DNA of 6,553 nt from Fimbriimonadaceae bacterium (GTDB lineage Bacteria; Armatimonadota; Fimbriimonadia; Fimbriimonadales; Fimbriimonadaceae): the NCBI GenBank assembly GCA_022402505.1, contig JAKRSE010000355.1, positions 1-6,553 of the forward strand, read 5' to 3'. The notes beneath the pieces were generated by a model, which was not told the origin of the DNA, ran no database searches, and saw only the letters and a list, made by a program, of their open reading frames with translations. Numbering within the stretch: position 1 is the first letter of the stretch; every line of letters begins with the position of its first letter. Positions 5,864 to 6,553 of this stretch are shown here, in pieces. The position numbers were made by a program, and so were the translations under genes.

Positions 5864-6553
5864 TCAGTTCGTCTTGGGTCTTCGGCCGCGTCGGACCGCC
5901 GGCTTATCCGGGCTCGCTTGAGCATCGGCGATCGGCGCCGCTCCCGGCATCGGCGTCCGGGGCCGACGACGCTCCGACGGCACCTCGATCTTCGCGTGAC
6001 CGTTCAGGTAGACCGAGGTGGGGGAGTCCTTCTTGAGGAACTCTTCCAGCGGGCCCTCATTCACCACGATCCCGCCGTGTTCGCCCGCTCCCGGCCCAAG
6101 GTCGATCAGCCAGTCGCTCGCCCGCATCGTGTCCTCGTCGTGCTCGACCACCAGGACCGTGTTCCCCAGGTCGCGGAGCCGGACGAGGGTCTTGATCAGC
6201 CGCTCGTTGTCCCGCTGGTGGAGCCCGATGCTCGGTTCGTCCAGCACGTAGAGACACCCCATCAGACCGCTGCCGATCTGGGTCGCCAGACGGATTCGCT
6301 GAGCCTCGCCTCCGGCCAGCGTGTTCGCGTTGCGATCGAGATTCAGATAGCTCAGCCCGACGTCGTGGAGGAAGCGGAGCCGCTCGGTGATCTCCTTCAC
6401 GGCCCGTTCGGCGATCGCCTTCTGACGGTCGTTCAATTTCTCCGGCAGGCTCTCGAAGAACTCCAGCCCCTTCGCCACCGAGAGGGCCGTCACCTGGGCG
6501 ATGTTCAGCCCGCCGACCCGGACGCAGAGGGTCTCCGGCTTCAGCCTCTGGCC
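5864..6553 (-). CDS. uvrA: UvrA-type excinuclease subunit, C-terminal end only in window, ending after an NBD1-like region
   Basis: The end of a UvrA-family ABC ATPase, the damage-sensing subunit of nucleotide excision repair. The frame is open to the right edge, so the start lies outside. Visible in order: a segment matching the part after the zinc-finger insertion ([17 protein letters not shown]), EFFESL, the ABC signature [19 protein letters not shown], Walker [21 protein letters not shown], the switch VVEHDED and GPGAGEHGG. These are hallmarks of the first UvrA nucleotide-binding domain (NBD1); NBD2 normally reads LDEPTTGLH. The signature Ser is Ala here (LAGGE). After [17 protein letters not shown], the place where NBD2 would follow, the chain instead ends in a Pro/Ala-rich basic tail (RRGRRPKTN). 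No NBD2 coding remains downstream, because the intact glycosidase gene occupies the other strand. It may be a truncated paralogue, or a longer or rearranged UvrA whose other domains lie N-terminal; double-length UvrA is known in Chlamydiae. Confidence 0.9.
   Translation of the reverse strand, partial: GQRLKPETLCVRVGGLNIAQVTALSVAKGLEFFESLPEKLNDRQKAIAERAVKEITERLRFLHDVGLSYLNLDRNANTLAGGEAQRIRLATQIGSGLMGCLYVLDEPSIGLHQRDNERLIKTLVRLRDLGNTVLVVEHDEDTMRASDWLIDLGPGAGEHGGIVVNEGPLEEFLKKDSPTSVYLNGHAKIEVPSERRRPRTPMPGAAPIADAQASPDKPAVRRGRRPKTN

Overview
This is a GC-rich window with closely packed genes. It holds six protein-coding genes; the two at the edges are cut by the window. No rRNA, tRNA, CRISPR array, insertion sequence or phage gene was seen. 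The gene content suggests a planctomycete, perhaps near Isosphaeraceae: a long M14 metallopeptidase with an extra C-terminal domain, a tiny Ala/Pro/Glu-rich lipoprotein, a NAGPA-type phosphodiester glycosidase and a FlhG-like MinD ATPase in GC-rich DNA. This placement is an inference from style and content, not from a marker gene.

Layout. Positions 3-2495 (+) hold the end of an M14 zinc carboxypeptidase-like protein whose N-terminus lies upstream of the window. It converges on a 40-residue lipoprotein gene (2587-2709, -). Two strong inverted repeats separate them (2511-2551 and 2559-2577), and the first looks like an intrinsic terminator for the lipoprotein transcript. The lipoprotein has the clearest regulatory region of the window: TTGACA and TATCAT hexamers 17 bp apart, two tandem hairpins in the leader and a strong Shine-Dalgarno sequence. 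Divergent from it is a two-gene unit. The first gene encodes an acidic protein (2879-3871, +) with a 16-residue tandem repeat and a C-terminal segment resembling the N-terminal domain of GspE/PilB/MshE ATPases. It overlaps by 4 bp (ATGA) a FlhG/FleN-like MinD-family ATPase (3868-4668, +). After 63 bp comes a phosphodiester glycosidase (4732-5838, +), which converges on the end of a UvrA-type gene (5864-6553, -).

How the genes relate. The acidic protein and the MinD-like ATPase are probably translationally coupled and may act together, for example in placing a polar or secretion-type machine; this is inference. The M14 peptidase and the glycosidase are probably exported degradative enzymes. 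The UvrA fragment is the most anomalous gene. It carries the signature region of the first UvrA nucleotide-binding domain, with LAGGE in place of LSGGE, and then stops after a basic tail where the second nucleotide-binding domain would normally follow. No complete new system can be shown from this window.
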